64,000 bases of DNA from Methylobacterium tardum (GTDB lineage Bacteria; Pseudomonadota; Alphaproteobacteria; Rhizobiales; Beijerinckiaceae). The position numbers were made by a program, and so were the translations under genes. Within the stretch, counting starts at the first letter, position 1; every line of letters begins with the position of its first letter. The notes beneath the pieces are model-generated. The model did no database searches. It saw only the letters and a program-made list of their open reading frames with translations, and was not told the DNA's origin. This document shows positions 27,926-45,190 of the stretch, piece after piece. Location: positions 1-64,000 of the forward strand of contig NZ_CP097484.1 in NCBI RefSeq assembly GCF_023546765.1. Direction: 5' to 3'.

Positions 27926-28876
27926 TCAGCCCAGGACCGGGCGGAACAGGCCGAAGCTCTGCTCGGCCAGCAGCGCCGAGAACAGCGCGAACAGGTAGAG
28001 GATCGAGAAGCCGAACATGCCCATGGCGGCGCGCTTCTCGGCTTCGCCCTCGCGGTTCCGAAGCACGCGGATGCTGAAGGCGACCATGCCGAGGCCGCCA
28101 ACCACACCGATTACCGCGTAGAGCAGGCCGCCAAAGCCGAGCGCGACCGGCGCGAGCCCGAGCGGCGCCAGGAACAGCGAGTACCACACGATCTGGCGGC
28201 GCGTGGAGGCCGGACCGGCGACGTTCGGCATCATCGGGATGCCGGCGCGGGCGTACTCGTCGGCCTTGATCAGCGCCAGCGCCCAGAAATGCGGCGGCGT
28301 CCAGATGAAGATGATCGCGAACAGGATCAGCGACTCGATGCCGACCGAGCCGGTGACGACCGCCTGGCCGATCACGGGCGGCAGGGCGCCGGCAGCGCCG
28401 CCGATGACGATGTTCTGCGCCGTCGCCCGCTTCAGCCACATCGAGTACACCACCGCGTAGAACACGATGGTGAAGGCCAGCAGCCCCGCGGACAGCCAGT
28501 TCGCCGTGAGGCCGAGCACCAGCACGGAGGCCACCGAGAGGAACAGCCCGAAGCCGAGGGCCTCCTCCGGCGTGATCCGGCCCGATGGAATCGGCCGAGT
28601 GGCGGTGCGGCTCATGACGGCGTCGATGTCGGCGTCCCACCACATGTTGAGGCAGCCCGACGCACCGGCACCGATCGCGATGGCGAGCAGCGAGATCGCG
28701 CCGATTGCCGGCTGCACGTGGCCCTGCGAGACGACCATGCCCACGAGCGCGGTGAAGATCACCAGCACCATCACCCGCGGCTTCAGCAGGGCGAAATAGT
28801 CCGGAACGTCGCCGCCGGCCGCCGAGAGGGCGGGGGCCGGGACGTCCGGTCCGATGCTGTTCGTGAGGCTTGTCAT
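27926..28876 (-). CDS. ctaB: Protohaem IX farnesyltransferase (haem O synthase)
   Basis: CtaB adds a farnesyl group to haem b to make haem O, the first step to haem A of cytochrome aa3. The 316-residue protein has about nine membrane helices and the UbiA-family aspartate motif [19 protein letters not shown] near residue 95, with [17 protein letters not shown] at the start. It lies between ctaD and ctaF on the same strand. CtaA (haem A synthase) is not in the window. Confidence 0.96.
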   Translation of the reverse strand: MTSLTNSIGPDVPAPALSAAGGDVPDYFALLKPRVMVLVIFTALVGMVVSQGHVQPAIGAISLLAIAIGAGASGCLNMWWDADIDAVMSRTATRPIPSGRITPEEALGFGLFLSVASVLVLGLTANWLSAGLLAFTIVFYAVVYSMWLKRATAQNIVIGGAAGALPPVIGQAVVTGSVGIESLILFAIIFIWTPPHFWALALIKADEYARAGIPMMPNVAGPASTRRQIVWYSLFLAPLGLAPVALGFGGLLYAVIGVVGGLGMVAFSIRVLRNREGEAEKRAAMGMFGFSILYLFALFSALLAEQSFGLFRPVLG

Positions 28877-29040
28877 CGCGTCTGCCGCTGCTGTGCCGGC
28901 GCCCGGCCGCGCGCGTCACGGCCGAGTCGTCTCTCGAAATCGACTTGTTACAAGGGTGGGCGCGCGTTGAGCGCGGCCCGGGCGTATCGCCCTTATCGGT
29001 CGCCCTTGCCGGGAGGTCGGGATCCGGCCTCCGGGGAAGG

Positions 29041-29066
29041 GCGAGGGCCGCCGATGCGGCCCTCGC
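29041..29066 (-). terminator. Hairpin after ctaD
   Basis: GCGAGGGCCGC at 29041-29051 pairs perfectly with GCGGCCCTCGC at 29056-29066 around a CGAT loop, 11 bases after the ctaD stop. The 11-bp G+C stem is very stable, but the minus-strand continuation CCTTCC gives only a weak U run. It may be a partial terminator or an mRNA-protecting stem that raises ctaCD output over ctaB. Confidence 0.65.
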
Positions 29067-29076
29067 GGAGGGTTTA

Positions 29077-31600
<2,524 letters not shown>

Positions 31601-31898
31601 CTGCCTCTCGTGGCTCCCCTGACAATCTGGCTGACGCCGGACCTTCCCGTCTTGATTGCGTGCGGGATTGTACCGACGTGACGGAGTACCGGTTGTGTCA
31701 CCCGGCATTATCCGACCGGCGCTTCAGACCACAAGGGCCGACGCGGTGCAACCGCACAAGCGTCGCATCGCGCGCTTTCCAAGCACTTCAAGACCGTGCG
31801 TGGCGCGGTCGCACCGGCCGTTTGTGCAATTCGTACCCGGGCCGTTGCATCGCGGAGCGGCCGATGAATACGGTTCACGTCCGCCATCGGAGTTCTGA
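31601..31898. promoter_or_regulatory. Divergent control region between ctaC and fdhD
   Basis: This 298-base gap must hold the promoters of the cta operon (minus) and fdhD (plus). I see no gene and no clear Fnr or CtrA box. AGAGGCAG just upstream of the ctaC ATG is the likely ribosome site. Confidence 0.4.
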
Positions 31899-32736
31899 AT
31901 GTCGACGGTTGCCGAGAGCCTGCCCACTGAACTGCCCTCCGCGTCGGTGCGCGTTCCGATGCAGGTCCTGGCCTATACGGGCGCGCCGCCGCGCTCCGAT
32001 ACGCGGGCCCTTGCGGTCGAGTCGGCGGTCAACCTGGTCTACGGCAGCGTCCCGCACGCCGTCATGATGGCGACACCCGCCGACCTCGAGGATTTCGCCT
32101 ACGGCTTCAGCCTGACGGAGGGCATCGCCGAGAGCGCGTCGGAGATCCGGTCCACGCGCGTCGAGGTCGGCGAGGATGGGCTGCGTCTCCATGTCGAACT
32201 CGCGCCTGGACGTCTCCGCGAACACCGCGCGCAAACGCGCGATCAGCGGCCGCACCGGCTGCGGTGTCTGCGGGATCGAGGATCTGGCGCAGCTCCCGCA
32301 GGCACAGCTGCGGAATGCCCCGGCCGTTCGGGTCACGCTGCCGGCGATTGCCGCCGCGCTCTCGAATCTCGACGCGGCCCAGCTTCTCGGCGCTGAGACA
32401 CGGGCGGTCCACGCGGCCGCCTGGGCACGGCTCGACGGCTCTTTGGCAGCTGTCCGTGAAGATGTTGGCCGGCACAACGCTCTGGATAAGCTGATCGGCG
32501 CCTTGATGCGGTCCGGCACAGAGGTCGATCAGGGCTTCCTGGTGATCACCAGCCGTTGCTCGTTCGAGATGGTCGAGAAGGCGGCCCGCCTCGGCGCGGC
32601 CGTCATCGTCGCCATCTCGGCTCCGACCTCGCTGGCGCTCGAACGGGCCCGGGCGAACGGGCTGACGCTCTGCGCCATCGCCCGCGCCGACACGGTCACG
32701 GTCTTTACCGGCGCGGAGCGGCTGCTCGTGCCCTAG
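31899..32736 (+). pseudogene. fdhD: Formate dehydrogenase accessory sulfurtransferase FdhD, interrupted by one frameshift
   Basis: FdhD passes sulfur to the molybdenum cofactor of formate dehydrogenase. The first ~110 residues (ALAVESAVNLVYGSVPHAVM, TPADLEDFAYGFSLTEG) are in one frame. The rest, from ARKRAISGRTGCGVCGIE with the catalytic CxxC through DVGRHNALDKLIG and SRCSFEMVEKAARLG, is in another. The break lies near 32224-32232 in CACCGCGCGCAAAC. Two missing bases in the CG repeat give the family spacing best; one extra base is also possible. Both halves are well conserved, so an indel error is more likely than a dead gene. Confidence 0.88.
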
Positions 32737-32740
32737 CGGA

Positions 32741-33607
32741 TCACTGTGCCGCGCCCTGGTCCTTCTCCGCAGTACCGGGAACGACGGTGGCGCCCCCGAT
32801 CACCCGCACGGGCTTCTTGTCGGCCGGCGGGTCCTTCCAGTCCTGAGCCGGCGGCTTCGAGGTTGCGGCCAGGGTGCTCTCGGAGGTCTTCGCCGCCGGG
32901 GTGGGTGCGGGGTTTGGCGGCGGCGCCTTGTCGATGGCCGCCGACTTGGTCTCCGGCTTGGCGTCCGGGCCCGACTCGGTCCTCGCCGCTTCGGCGGGCG
33001 CGAGCTTCGGTGCCGGCGCCTCAGGGCTGACTCGGCGGGCTGCCTTTTCCGGCGGGCGGACCGGATTCACCCGGGCGATCTTCCGCGCCGGCGCCGGCCG
33101 GCCGACGCTGTCGGGGTTCACACCATCGGGATTCGGCTCAGGACGCATAGCCTCGCCCGCAGGCCGACGCTGAGGCCGCAGAGTTGGGTCATCTTCCGGG
33201 GAAAGTGGCCGCGCCACGCGCCGGGGGCCGGCATCCTCCTCGGTCCAACCGAATCCGGGGGCCGGACGCTCGAGCCTCGCATAGGTCTCCGGCGCGCCGA
33301 GACGCTGCCGGCCCACAATCGCCCCCATGCCCGGATCGACGAACAGCCGGACCGGCACGCCCGTCGGACTGACCGCATCGACCACGTAGACCCGGCCGTC
33401 GAAGCGCGGGCGGCTCACACCCGTGAAGCCGCGGTCGGCGAGGCGCCACGCCACGACCCGCGGGGGCAGGACCTCTTCCTCGAAGGCGAATTGGGCGTTG
33501 GCGCTCTGACACAATCCCAGCACGCCTGCGCCCGACAGGAGGGCCGCACAGACCGCCGTCCTTGCGGCGATCCGAAAGCGTGAAGCCGTTCTGAGCTTGA
33601 TTGTCAC
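32741..33607 (-). CDS. Secreted PepSY-like protein with Pro/Ala-rich tail
   Basis: The protein, about 288 residues, starts with a signal peptide (RTAVCAALLSGAGVLGLCQSANAQ). About residues 35-95 resemble a PepSY-type domain: ADRGFTGVSRPRFDGRVYVV, then PTGVPVRLFVDPGMGAIVG. The last 180 residues are low complexity, rich in Pro, Ala, Lys and Glu, and probably unstructured. I choose the GTG at 33607 because it begins the basic N-region of the signal peptide; longer in-frame starts add unrelated sequence. Function unknown; a periplasmic role is inferred. It converges with fdhD. Confidence 0.7.
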   Translation of the reverse strand: MTIKLRTASRFRIAARTAVCAALLSGAGVLGLCQSANAQFAFEEEVLPPRVVAWRLADRGFTGVSRPRFDGRVYVVDAVSPTGVPVRLFVDPGMGAIVGRQRLGAPETYARLERPAPGFGWTEEDAGPRRVARPLSPEDDPTLRPQRRPAGEAMRPEPNPDGVNPDSVGRPAPARKIARVNPVRPPEKAARRVSPEAPAPKLAPAEAARTESGPDAKPETKSAAIDKAPPPNPAPTPAAKTSESTLAATSKPPAQDWKDPPADKKPVRVIGGATVVPGTAEKDQGAAQ

Positions 33608-34145
33608 TCTGGTGCGTTCCCGTTTTGGAGACCCGGCAGAGTACCCGGTTCCGGCATGGCCCGGACCGGTTGATCCGGACCACGACCATGCCGGCGAGGT
33701 CGTTGCCCCGCATGCCGCTTGTGCTCGGCCAGCCGGGTAGAGCGTGCGATTCGGGCGAGATTGCGGAGGCGGAAGAGCAGGGCTGGACCGGCCTTCCGCA
33801 GCGATCGGTCCGCTGCGTCTCGCGGTCACTTGCTGAAAACATTTCAATCTGGCAATTTCGCGACTTAGGACAGCAGAACTGTCCCATCGGCCGTGCATCC
33901 CGGCCGTCGCCGTCTCGCGCGCGGGCGAGAAATCCGGCAGACGGATACGGGCGCGCCAGCGCACCGCTCCTCGAGCGGTCTGGGTCCTCGATGAACGCAG
34001 GGTGGCGGACGTGTCCCGGGAGGGACCGGCCGCATGGCCTGCGACATGAGGTCGGAGCGGCGGGCACCGACGGCTGACGGGCACGAAACGTGCTCGTGAG
34101 CCAAAGGTTCGGCGGACGGTGTCGAGGTTGAGGACGAGACGAAGC
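33608..34145. promoter_or_regulatory. Long upstream region of gltB with an inverted repeat
   Basis: No gene is apparent in these 538 bases. A markedly AT-rich patch at about 33828-33868 is followed at 33868-33884 by a perfect inverted repeat, GGACAG-CAGAA-CTGTCC. The position about 260 bases before gltB suggests a regulator site at or near a promoter, with a long untranslated leader. I could not assign -35/-10 or sigma-54 -24/-12 boxes securely. Confidence 0.45.
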
Positions 34146-38861
<4,716 letters not shown>

Positions 38862-38874
38862 CCGGCGCACGAGG

Positions 38875-38894
38875 CCGGGCGGTGCGCCGCCCGG
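38875..38894 (+). terminator. Intercistronic hairpin between gltB and gltD
   Basis: CCGGGCGG at 38875-38882 pairs perfectly with CCGCCCGG at 38887-38894 around a TGCG loop, 13 bases after the gltB stop. No U run follows, so I read it as a stem that may reduce read-through or protect the upstream message, not a full stop. Confidence 0.45.
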
Positions 38895-38962
38895 TCCCGC
38901 ACACACGAGACGAGACGATGCGGGCAGCGCAGTCACAGACTGGCCGGCCCAGGGGCTGACCA

Positions 38963-40396
38963 ATGGGCAAGATCACAGGCTTCCTCGAATTCGACCGGCA
39001 GGAGCAGAAGTATCAGCTCGCCGCCGACCGGGTTCGGCACTTCCGCGAGTTCACGCTGCCGCTGGACGAGCACGACCTCACGAAGCAGGCGGCCCGCTGC
39101 ATGGATTGCGGCATCCCGTTCTGCCACGGCCCGACCGGCTGCCCGGTCCACAACCAGATTCCGGATTGGAACGACCTCGTCTTCCAGTCGGATTGGGAGG
39201 AGGCCTCGCGCAACCTCCATTCGACCAACAATTTCCCCGAGTTCACCGGCCGCATCTGCCCCGCGCCCTGCGAGGAGGCCTGCACGCTGAATCTCGAGAA
39301 CCAGCCGGTGGCGATCAAGACGATCGAGCAGGCCATCGCCGACCGCGCCTGGAACATGGGCTGGGTGAAGCCCGAGCCGGCGCAGACCCGCACCGGTAAG
39401 CGCGTCGCGATCGTCGGCTCGGGGCCGGCCGGCATGGCGGCCGCCCAGCAGCTCGCCCGGGTCGGGCACGATGTCCACGTGTTCGAGCGCGAGCCGAAGG
39501 CCGGCGGCCTGCTGCGCTACGGCATCCCGGACTTCAAGATGGAGAAGCGCCACATCGACCGGCGCGTGCGCCAGATGGAGGCCGAAGGCGTCGTCTTCCA
39601 CTACAACCAGAACATCGGCGTGACGAAGTCGGTGGACGAGCTCAAGGCCGAGTTCGACGCCGTGATGTTCTGCGGCGGCGCGGAGGATCCCCGCAACCCG
39701 CAGCTTCCCGGACAGGAGCTGGAGGGCGTCCATTACGCGATGCCGTACCTCGTCCAATCGAACCGGCGGGTGAACAACGAGCCGATGCGCGGCAACGGCG
39801 AGGTGCCGATCCTGGCCAGCGGCAAGAACGTCGTCGTCATCGGCGGCGGCGACACCGCCTCGGACTGTGTCGGTACGGCGTTCCGGCAGGGTGCGCTGTC
39901 GGTGACACAGCTCGACATCCGCCCGCGGCCGCCGGAGCGCGAGGACAAGCTGACCGTGTGGCCCTATTGGCCGACGAAGATGCGGACCTCCTCCAGCCAG
40001 GCCGAAGGCGCCGAGCGCGAGTTCCAGGCCGCGACGCTCCGCCTCGAAGGCAACAAGAAGGGGCAGCTGACCGGCGTGGTCTGCGCCCGAGTCGATGCTA
40101 AGCGCCAACCGATCGCCGGGACCGAATTCGTGCTGCCCGCCGATCTGGTCTTCATGGCGATCGGCTTCGCCGGCTCAGTGCAGAAGGGGCTCCTCGAGCA
40201 GTCGGGCATCGGTGTCAGCAAGCGCGGCAACGTCGAAGCGAACGAGGACGATTACCGGACGTCGGATTCCAAGATCTGGGCAGCCGGCGACATGCGGCGC
40301 GGCCAGTCCCTGGTGGTCTGGGCGATCCGGGAGGGACGGCAGGCGGCGCGCGCCATCGGCGAGACGCTGATGGGTTCGAGCGTCCTGCCGCGCTAG
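38963..40396 (+). CDS. gltD: Glutamate synthase (NADPH) small subunit
   Basis: GltD takes electrons from NADPH through FAD and iron-sulfur clusters to GltB. The 477-residue protein has the N-terminal cysteine sets [19 protein letters not shown] and [11 protein letters not shown], the FAD-binding [17 protein letters not shown], the NADPH-binding [13 protein letters not shown] and a C-terminal [19 protein letters not shown]. Length and motifs are complete. It is in one operon with gltB. Confidence 0.96.
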   Translation: MGKITGFLEFDRQEQKYQLAADRVRHFREFTLPLDEHDLTKQAARCMDCGIPFCHGPTGCPVHNQIPDWNDLVFQSDWEEASRNLHSTNNFPEFTGRICPAPCEEACTLNLENQPVAIKTIEQAIADRAWNMGWVKPEPAQTRTGKRVAIVGSGPAGMAAAQQLARVGHDVHVFEREPKAGGLLRYGIPDFKMEKRHIDRRVRQMEAEGVVFHYNQNIGVTKSVDELKAEFDAVMFCGGAEDPRNPQLPGQELEGVHYAMPYLVQSNRRVNNEPMRGNGEVPILASGKNVVVIGGGDTASDCVGTAFRQGALSVTQLDIRPRPPEREDKLTVWPYWPTKMRTSSSQAEGAEREFQAATLRLEGNKKGQLTGVVCARVDAKRQPIAGTEFVLPADLVFMAIGFAGSVQKGLLEQSGIGVSKRGNVEANEDDYRTSDSKIWAAGDMRRGQSLVVWAIREGRQAARAIGETLMGSSVLPR

Positions 40397-40420
40397 GGCG
40401 ATCCGAAGAGCCGTCCGGCG

Positions 40421-41785
40421 TCAGCCGGGCGGCCAGCGGAAATCGTCGGCGCGGCCGGGCTGCGGCATGGGCGCGTTCCCGCGCAGGAGCGTCCGCTCGA
40501 CCGTGCCGAGATTATCCGGATCGCGGGGCCGGCCGCTCAGCAGCGCGCCGCCGGGTGAGACCTCGGCCCGGCTGAGCGGGACCACCGGTCCAGCCGCCGG
40601 TTTCACCGGCAGGGCCGGAACGCCCGGAGGCTCCGGCAGGCTCGGAAGCATCGCGGTGATCTGGCGATCGATCGCCGCCGTGTCGGTGAGCTGCGGAGAC
40701 CCGTCGAGGCTCGGACCCGTAGCCGCGGGCGGCGCGCTCGGCGCGATCGTGGCTGTCGGCGGCTGGTCGGCCGGCTGCGGCGCCGTGCCCATCAGCCGCT
40801 TCAGCTCGACATCGGCAAAATGCGCCAGCTTCCGGTCGCCGGCCTTCGTGAAATGGACCCCGTCCGCCGTGCGCAGCTTGGCAATCTGGCCCTCCGGGTC
40901 CGGGCCCGAGGCGGCGTACCTGTCCCGGTCATCCACGAAGCCGGGCCAGATATCGACGTAGGTCGCGCCGGCCTTGGTCACGCTATCGCGGATGATGTCG
41001 TTGATCGCGGCGAGATCCCGGCTGAGGGCCTCACTCTGGACGGGCGGCAGGCCGACCCAGACCAGCGGCACCTTCTTGTCGGTGAAGACCTTGATGAGGG
41101 CGTCGACGCGCGCGTGGTACAGGGCGCGCCAGCGATCCGTGAGCGGATCGACGGTCTCGTCGCCGTCTCGGATCGGCTGCCGATCGTTCGCGCCCAGCAT
41201 GACCAGCGCGTAACGGATCTTGGAATTGCCCTGCAGGGAATCCTGCGCGACCTTGGGCCAATCAACGACGTCCTTGCGGATAAGCCCGCTGTCGCCCTTG
41301 GCACGATCGAGAACCGCGACATCGGCATTGTCCTCGAAGACGTCATCGAGGCCCTTCGCCAGATGATCGGCCAGCGAATCGCCGAACACCGCGATCTGGA
41401 CGTTCGGCTCGCTCTTGGCGATGGCGGGTTTGGGCGGGGTCGGCGCCCGGGCCGGACGCACGCGCCGCTTGATCGCGGGCGCCGGGCGCTGCGCTTCGAC
41501 CGGGGCATAGTTCGGCCGGGGTCGCGGCGCCCGATAGGTTCGCTCGGGCTGAGGGGCGACGGGCTGGGGCCGGTCCTCCCAGGGCCAGTAGAACTGTCGC
41601 GGCGCCTCCTGCTGAGGCGCGTAGCGAGGCTGGCGGCCGTAGGTCCCATCGTCCCGGTAATACGCGTCGCGGGACCGCCGCCTCGGCGGTGCCTCGTAAG
41701 TGGCACCGGCACCGGGCTGCTGGTAGCCGTCGCCCCATTGCGCCAGCGCCGGCACGCTGCCGAGCAGCGACAGGCAGGCCGGCAC
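40421..41785 (-). CDS. SGNH/GDSL hydrolase of the DUF459 type, N-terminus probably frameshifted
   Basis: The C-terminal domain has SGNH blocks: IAVFGDSLADHL (serine), VMLGANDRQ (Asn) and DGVHFTKAGDRKL (Asp/His). The N-terminal third is Pro/Arg/Tyr-rich and probably disordered. Such proteins act on cell-envelope esters, but the substrate is unknown. The open frame starts with a GTG at 41785 giving only a 16-residue hydrophobic leader without basic residues. In another frame, an ATG at 41847 encodes MKVADRRPAIRPVLHG. One extra base near 41788-41796 would join them into a normal signal peptide ending SVPALAQ. A missing C is therefore likely. Confidence 0.8.
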   Translation of the reverse strand: MPACLSLLGSVPALAQWGDGYQQPGAGATYEAPPRRRSRDAYYRDDGTYGRQPRYAPQQEAPRQFYWPWEDRPQPVAPQPERTYRAPRPRPNYAPVEAQRPAPAIKRRVRPARAPTPPKPAIAKSEPNVQIAVFGDSLADHLAKGLDDVFEDNADVAVLDRAKGDSGLIRKDVVDWPKVAQDSLQGNSKIRYALVMLGANDRQPIRDGDETVDPLTDRWRALYHARVDALIKVFTDKKVPLVWVGLPPVQSEALSRDLAAINDIIRDSVTKAGATYVDIWPGFVDDRDRYAASGPDPEGQIAKLRTADGVHFTKAGDRKLAHFADVELKRLMGTAPQPADQPPTATIAPSAPPAATGPSLDGSPQLTDTAAIDRQITAMLPSLPEPPGVPALPVKPAAGPVVPLSRAEVSPGGALLSGRPRDPDNLGTVERTLLRGNAPMPQPGRADDFRWPPG

Positions 41786-41938
41786 AGCAAGGTCTCCAGG
41801 CCGTGAAGCACAGGGCGTATCGCGGGACGCCGATCAGCGACTTTCATGCGCATCCTGCGACCTTATCCCGAACGGCGCCATTGCGGAACGGCTCGCGCGA
41901 AATCGGCCCGGCTCCCGGGCAAGACCCTGTGCGCGACC

Positions 41939-43147
41939 TTACGGGCGGCGCTCTGTGCCGCCCTGAATCCGCGCGAGAAGGTTCGGTGTGGCGTACCCGT
42001 CTGCCGGCAGGCCTACGCTGATCTGATAACGCCGGACCGCCTCGCGCAACTTCGGGCCGGCACGGCCGTCCGTCGGTCCATCGTAGAACCCGGCCCCCGC
42101 GAGCGCGGTCTGGAGGGCCCGCAACCCGGCGCCATCCAGTCGCGCTCCCGCCGCCGGCCACGGCATTGTGAGCGGCGGACCGCCATCCAGACGGTCGGCC
42201 AGGTGGCCGACGGCCAACGCGTAGGAATCCGACGTGTTGTAGCGGCGGATCACCTCGAAATTGTCGGTGATCAGGAAGGCCGGCGCACCCAACCCGCCCG
42301 GCAGGAACAGGCTGGCGCGACCGCCCTTCGGCAGCGGTTTCCCATCCGCACGTCGGACGCCTCTTTGCGCAAACGCGCTCAGGTCGCCCGTATAGCGGGA
42401 CAGGTCGAAGCCGTCCGGCAGCAGCACCGCATAGCCCCAGGATACGGACGGATCCCAGCCCAGATCCTTGAGATAGGCGGCGATGGAAGCCAGCGAATCC
42501 GCGTCGCTCGTCCAGATGTCCCGGCGGCCGTCACCATCGAAATCGACCGCGTGGGCCAGATAGGTGGAGGGCAGGAACTGCACCTGGCCCATGGCACCCG
42601 CCCAGCTGCCGCTCATGCGCTCGGGGGTGATGTCCTTGCGCTCCAGGATCGTCAGCGCGGCCAGGAGCTCGTCCCGGAACAGGTCGCCTCGGTGCTGCGC
42701 CTGGGCGAGGGTCGCCAGGGCCCGGACCGTCGAGATGCTGCCCGCGCTCGCTCCGAAATCGGATTCGATGCCCCAGAACGCCAGGATCACCGGGCCCGGC
42801 ACACCGTACCGACCCTCGATCTGCCTCAGGGTCGTTGCGAGCGCCGCGGCTCGCGCCCGGCCCCGATTGATCCGCCCCGCCGACACGGCGCCGACGAGAT
42901 AGTCCCAGACCGGCCGCACGAATTCGGTCTGACGCCGGATGCGTGCCAGGACCGCCTCGTCCGGCGCAGCGATCCCGCGAAAGGCCGCGTCGAACGTCTG
43001 TGCGGACACCCCGCGTGAAGCGGCGTCGGGGCGCAGGGCCTCGATGAAGGCCCGAAACGCGCCGTCGTCGCCTGCGGCCGCGGCGGCCCGGATCGGGCCA
43101 GCGGCCGTGTACAGGCTGGCAGCCAGCAGCGTTCTGCGCGACGGCAT
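41939..43147 (-). CDS. Lytic murein transglycosylase (MltB family) with peptidoglycan-binding domain
   Basis: The enzyme cleaves peptidoglycan glycan strands with formation of 1,6-anhydromuramic acid. The 402-residue protein has a twin-arginine-like or Sec leader (MPSRRTLLAASLYTAAGP), an MltB-type catalytic domain with the glutamate in LAFWGIESDFGA, the conserved AGAMGQVQFLPSTY and DGDGRRDIW, and a C-terminal peptidoglycan-binding repeat (LRALQTALAGAGFYDGPTDG). It lies four bases before the galE stop on the same strand, suggesting read-through from galE. Confidence 0.9.
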   Translation of the reverse strand: MPSRRTLLAASLYTAAGPIRAAAAAGDDGAFRAFIEALRPDAASRGVSAQTFDAAFRGIAAPDEAVLARIRRQTEFVRPVWDYLVGAVSAGRINRGRARAAALATTLRQIEGRYGVPGPVILAFWGIESDFGASAGSISTVRALATLAQAQHRGDLFRDELLAALTILERKDITPERMSGSWAGAMGQVQFLPSTYLAHAVDFDGDGRRDIWTSDADSLASIAAYLKDLGWDPSVSWGYAVLLPDGFDLSRYTGDLSAFAQRGVRRADGKPLPKGGRASLFLPGGLGAPAFLITDNFEVIRRYNTSDSYALAVGHLADRLDGGPPLTMPWPAAGARLDGAGLRALQTALAGAGFYDGPTDGRAGPKLREAVRRYQISVGLPADGYATPNLLARIQGGTERRP

Positions 43148-43151
43148 CCGG

Positions 43152-44144
43152 TCAGAGCCGATTGCGCTTGCCGAGATGCTGCTCCCAGGCGAGCGCCTGG
43201 GCGACGATCGCGTCGAGGTCGTCGTGGCGGGGCTTCCAGCCCAGCCGATCGCGGATCAGCGCCGCCTCGGCGACGATCTGCGCCGGATCTCCGGGCCGGC
43301 GCGGGCAAAGACGCACCTCGAAATCGCGGCCGGACAACCGCTTCACCACATCGATGACCTCGAGCACTGAGTAGCCGCGGCCGTAACCGCAGTTCAGCGT
43401 CAGGCTCTCGCCGCCGGCTCTCAGGTGATCGAGCGCGACCCTGTGGGCTGCGGCAAGATCAGAGACCTGGATGTAGTCGCGCAGGCAGGAGCCGTCGGGC
43501 GTCGCGTAGTCGGTCCCGAACACGTCGAGCCGTTCGCGCTGCCCGAGGGCGGCCTGCGTGGCGACCTTGATCAGGTGCGTGGCATTGGGCGTCGACTGCC
43601 CGGAGCGGCCAGCCGGATCAGCGCCGGCCACGTTGAAGTACCGCAAAATCACGTAGGAAAAGCCATGGGCGGCCGCTGCGTCGGCGATCATCCACTCGCT
43701 CATGAGCTTCGATCGGCCGTAGGGGTTGATCGGCTTCAGCGGCAGATCCTCGGGGACGGGCACGACCTCCGGTTCACCGTAGACGGCTGCCGTCGGCGAG
43801 AAGATCACATGCCGCACGCCGGCACGCACCGAGGCCTCGATCAGGGAGCGCGTCTTCACGGTGTTGGCAAGGTAGTAGCCCAGCGGATCGGACACGGAGT
43901 CCGGCACCACGATCCGGGCGGCGAAATGAGCCAGCGCATCGATCCTGTGCTGCAGGATCGTCTGTGTGACGAGCGCTTGGTCCGCCACGTCGCCGACCAC
44001 AAGCTTGACGCCTTCCGGGACAGCCCAGTCGAAGCCCGTCGACAGATCGTCCAGGACGACGACCTCCTCATGGCCGGCATCGAGCAGTGCCAGAACCATG
44101 TGGCTGCCGATGTAGCCGGCGCCTCCCGTCACAAGAACCGCCAT
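43152..44144 (-). CDS. galE: UDP-glucose 4-epimerase
   Basis: GalE interconverts UDP-glucose and UDP-galactose for polysaccharide synthesis. The 330-residue protein has the NAD-binding [14 protein letters not shown], the catalytic serine region [11 protein letters not shown], the active-site Tyr-x3-Lys in [12 protein letters not shown] and the substrate motif [11 protein letters not shown] start at the ATG at 44144, with GGGGG a few bases upstream. It is divergent from galU, whose product supplies UDP-glucose. Confidence 0.94.
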   Translation of the reverse strand: MAVLVTGGAGYIGSHMVLALLDAGHEEVVVLDDLSTGFDWAVPEGVKLVVGDVADQALVTQTILQHRIDALAHFAARIVVPDSVSDPLGYYLANTVKTRSLIEASVRAGVRHVIFSPTAAVYGEPEVVPVPEDLPLKPINPYGRSKLMSEWMIADAAAAHGFSYVILRYFNVAGADPAGRSGQSTPNATHLIKVATQAALGQRERLDVFGTDYATPDGSCLRDYIQVSDLAAAHRVALDHLRAGGESLTLNCGYGRGYSVLEVIDVVKRLSGRDFEVRLCPRRPGDPAQIVAEAALIRDRLGWKPRHDDLDAIVAQALAWEQHLGKRNRL

Positions 44145-44203
44145 GTCACCCCCTCCGGTGCCGTTCTCGCCACGCCCGCGCACGCCCATGCAGACGGTAT
44201 ATT

Positions 44204-44233
44204 TACGGCGGTTTGCCTCTTACTATTGCCGTA
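44204..44233. promoter_or_regulatory. Inverted repeat in the galE-galU divergent promoter region
   Basis: TACGGC at 44204-44209 and GCCGTA at 44228-44233 are perfect inverted arms 18 bases apart, in a locally AT-rich part of the 176-base gap between two divergent sugar-nucleotide genes. It could be a shared operator, but six-base arms this far apart are weak evidence. Confidence 0.25.
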
Positions 44234-44320
44234 GCGCTCTTGCGACGCTTCGCGATAGCCTATCTGACAGGCCGCACCGTTGACCACGTTCTTCCGTTCC
44301 GTTGCCGGGGTTACCTTTCG

Positions 44321-45190
44321 ATGAAACCGATCCGCAAGGCCGTCCTGCCCGTCGCGGGCCTGGGCACGCGCTTCCTGCCCGCGACCAAGGCGGTCCCCAA
44401 GGAGATGCTCACGGTCGCCGACCGACCCGTCGTTCAGCATGTCGCCGATGAAGCGCGCGAAGCCGGCATCGAGCACTTCATCTTCGTCACGGGGCGCGGC
44501 AAGGCGGTCATCGAGGACCATTTCGACATCGCCTTCGAACTCGATCACACCTTGCAAGAGCGTGGGAAGACTGCGGCCTACGAGGAGTTGAAGAAGGATC
44601 TGCCGAAGGCCGGTCAGACCAGCTTCACCCGCCAGCAGGCGCCCCTCGGCCTCGGCCACGCGGTGTGGTGTGCCCGCGAGATTGTGGGCGACGAGCCTTT
44701 CGCCGTGCTGCTGCCGGACATGCTGAGCCGCGGCTGCATGCAGCAGATGCTGGCAACTTACGAGCGTCACGGTGGCAACGTCATTGCCGTCGAGGAGGTC
44801 GCGCCCGAGGAGACCCACCAGTACGGGATCGTGAGCGTCGGCGAGACCTACGGGCAATCCTTCCAGATCACCGGCATGGTCGAGAAGCCCAAGCAGGGTA
44901 CGGCGCCCTCGAACTTCATCATTTCCGGCCGCTACATCCTGCAGCCCGAGATTTTCGGGATTCTCGAGCATGGCAAGAAGGGGGCCGGCGGCGAGATCCA
45001 GCTCACGGACGCGATGATCGATTTGATGGAGTCGCAGGACTTCTTCGGCATGCACTACGAGGGCCGGACCTACGACACAGGCTCCAAGCTCGGGTTCCTG
45101 ACGGCGAACCTGGCCTACGCCCTGGAGCGCGAGGATCTTGCAGGGCCCCTGCAGTCCGAGATCGCCAAGCTCCTGAAGGAGCAAGGCTGA
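44321..45190 (+). CDS. galU: UTP-glucose-1-phosphate uridylyltransferase
   Basis: GalU makes UDP-glucose from UTP and glucose-1-phosphate for lipopolysaccharide, exopolysaccharide and trehalose. The 289-residue protein has the nucleotidyltransferase start [39 protein letters not shown] and [10 protein letters not shown], with [10 protein letters not shown] near the end. Length is normal. I start at the ATG at 44321 (MKPIRK), since upstream in-frame codons run back into the galE region. Confidence 0.95.
   Translation: MKPIRKAVLPVAGLGTRFLPATKAVPKEMLTVADRPVVQHVADEAREAGIEHFIFVTGRGKAVIEDHFDIAFELDHTLQERGKTAAYEELKKDLPKAGQTSFTRQQAPLGLGHAVWCAREIVGDEPFAVLLPDMLSRGCMQQMLATYERHGGNVIAVEEVAPEETHQYGIVSVGETYGQSFQITGMVEKPKQGTAPSNFIISGRYILQPEIFGILEHGKKGAGGEIQLTDAMIDLMESQDFFGMHYEGRTYDTGSKLGFLTANLAYALEREDLAGPLQSEIAKLLKEQG

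Noticed and set aside
33601..34077. A 158-codon frame in the gltB upstream region
   Set aside because: Composition and lack of a start site suggest chance; no motif is visible.
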